Shown here piece by piece: positions 63,331 through 64,000 of a stretch of 64,000 nt of DNA. Within the stretch, counting starts at the first letter, position 1; each line of letters begins with the position of its first letter. This DNA is from Chitinophagaceae bacterium (GTDB taxonomy: Bacteria; Bacteroidota; Bacteroidia; Chitinophagales; Chitinophagaceae). The stretch spans positions 1 to 64,000 of the forward strand of contig JAEUVJ010000002.1 in the NCBI GenBank assembly GCA_016787085.1, read 5' to 3'. The notes under the pieces were generated by a model. The model was not told the origin of the DNA and searched no databases. It saw only the letters and a list, made by a program, of their open reading frames with translations. The position numbers and the translations under genes were made by a program.

Positions 63331-63678
63331 ATGGCTATTAAGATCACAGAAGAATGTATCAATTGCGGCGCCTGCGAACCGGAATGCCCCAACAATGCAA
63401 TCTATGAAGGTGGAGTAGAATGGGCAGTGTCAGACGGTACTACCGTTAAAGGCTCTTTCACCCTGCTCGACGGCACTGTAGTGGATGCAGATCAGAAAAA
63501 TGCTCCTGTTGCTACGGATATTTACTATATCACCCCTAATAAGTGTACGGAATGCCAGGGTTTTCATGAAGAGCCGCAATGTGCTGCCGTTTGTCCCGTT
63601 GATTGCTGTGTACCGGATGAAATGTACCAGGAAACAGTAGAGCAGTTAATGGATAAAAAAGCGAAACTGCATATCTGA
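63331..63678 (+). CDS. 2x[4Fe-4S] ferredoxin
   Basis: This 115-residue protein has two cluster-binding motifs, CINCGACEPECP (residues 9-20) and CTECQ...CAAVCPVDCC near 72-91, typical of bacterial 2[4Fe-4S] ferredoxins with an insertion between them. It transfers single electrons in the cytoplasm. It is divergent from the acyl-CoA reductase. The spacing of the second motif (CTECQGFHEEPQCAAVCP) is that of the Alvin-like subgroup with extra residues. Confidence 0.93.
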   Translation: MAIKITEECINCGACEPECPNNAIYEGGVEWAVSDGTTVKGSFTLLDGTVVDADQKNAPVATDIYYITPNKCTECQGFHEEPQCAAVCPVDCCVPDEMYQETVEQLMDKKAKLHI

Positions 63679-63695
63679 TCGCTGTCAGAGGGAAA

Positions 63696-63718
63696 ATTTA
63701 TGCACACTGTGCATAAAT
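63696..63718. promoter_or_regulatory. Perfect 23-bp palindrome, candidate operator
   Basis: ATTTATGCACA (63696-63706) and TGTGCATAAAT (63708-63718) are perfect inverted 11-bp arms around one central base, 18 bp after the ferredoxin stop. It has the look of a dimeric regulator's binding site. No regulator gene is adjacent in the window. Confidence 0.45.
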
Positions 63719-63826
63719 AAAGCGACTATGCAAGTTGCCATTTTTTAAAATTGGTTTTAACTTAGGGTTATCATAAATATAGCAGCTCTGCTGCTCATCT
63801 TTGGCGGGTGATATTTCCCGTCGTAA

Positions 63827-63868
63827 AAAGGTGAAGGAGAAACGGCCTTCACCTTTCTTATTTTTATT
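63827..63868 (+). terminator. Terminator downstream of the ferredoxin region
   Basis: AAAGGTGAAGG (63827-63837) and CCTTCACCTTT (63846-63856) form a perfect 11-bp stem with an 8-nt loop followed by CTTATTTTTATT. It is about 150 bp after the ferredoxin stop, leaving room for a small RNA or long 3' UTR. The rest of 63679-63990 shows the palindrome above and no gene. Confidence 0.8.
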
Positions 63869-63990
63869 CGCCGTGGCTTTAGCGAAGGGAGGTTCCTGCT
63901 TAAACCAGAAATAAATCATTTTTAGCATCTGAAATTTCCGGCTACCCTTTTTTTCCTCAATATTTGCGCAGCAGAATTAACTACAATTCC

Positions 63991-64000
63991 ATGAAGAAGA
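63991..64000 (+). CDS. Start of a gene running off the right edge
   Basis: ATGAAGAAG at 63991 reads MKK, the usual start of an exported protein, and is preceded by an A/T-rich leader. Only three codons are in the window, so nothing can be said about the product. Confidence 0.3.

Noticed and set aside
63698..63928. Minus-strand 76-residue frame containing PPFAKATANKNKKGEG
   Set aside because: This peptide type arises from a common intergenic repeat in Bacteroidota; the frame crosses a terminator stem and a palindrome.

Overview
The window looks like chromosomal DNA of a Bacteroidota member, most likely family Chitinophagaceae. This rests on gene content (an outer-membrane beta-barrel TonB-type receptor, a DUF6515-like protein, a short alpha-glucan phosphorylase, secreted Ig-like/FN3-like proteins, a eukaryote-type NADP isocitrate dehydrogenase), on weak or absent Shine-Dalgarno sequences, and on several TAnnTTTG -7 elements typical of the phylum. 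No phage, integrase, transposase or CRISPR array was seen. The window holds about 54 protein genes, one tRNA-Glu, a decayed acetyltransferase gene and several repeats.

Layout. 1-4.3 kb: glycan enzymes on the minus strand (GH63/MGH1-like glucosidase cut by the left edge, SDR glucose dehydrogenase-like enzyme, GH57 amylase). 4.5-10.2 kb: a one-cysteine thioredoxin and Crp/Fnr pair, divergent from a run of small genes (YHS, DoxX, DM13 lipoprotein, DinB, NRDE, ATP-grasp, LysE). 10.2-13 kb: a sigma-54 activator with duplicated GAF-PAS input. 13.4-16 kb: tRNA-Glu, gap and pgk. 16-20.5 kb: a lipoprotein, a soluble PQQ sugar dehydrogenase and a LemA-LemA-TPM-TPM cluster. 20.7-25.7 kb: an operon of a CHASE2 membrane protein, a FecR/DUF928-like exported protein and an exported TPR-CHAT caspase-like protease. 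26-31 kb: two paralogous secreted Ig-like proteins. 31-35 kb: TonB receptor and an erythromycin-esterase family protein followed by a GNAT remnant. 35.6-37.9 kb: a GH17 glucanase gene bracketed by two 86-bp direct repeats. 37.9-44.5 kb: an M14 peptidase pair of which one has lost its catalytic residues, a DUF6515 protein, a gamma-glutamyltransferase and a 43-residue membrane protein. 44.7-53 kb: esterase, GNAT-like protein, ahcY divergent from an Lrp regulator, a degenerate M23 domain protein, a PrsW-GNAT fusion and icd. 53-57.9 kb: Crp, a DtxR-type regulator with a clear operator, a lipoprotein and an alpha-glucan phosphorylase. 57.9-64 kb: ispH, a GH13 amylase, an HtrA protease, a LuxC-type acyl-CoA reductase and a ferredoxin.

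How it fits together. Much of the window is core metabolism: glycolysis (gap, pgk), the TCA cycle (icd), the methyl cycle (ahcY), isoprenoids (ispH) and storage-glucan turnover (phosphorylase, GH13, GH57, GH63). The accessory parts of most interest are the all-envelope CHASE2/FecR-like/CHAT operon, the repeat-bracketed GH17 gene, the PrsW-GNAT fusion, the M14 peptidase/pseudopeptidase pair and the phosphorylase with threonine at the expected PLP-lysine position.
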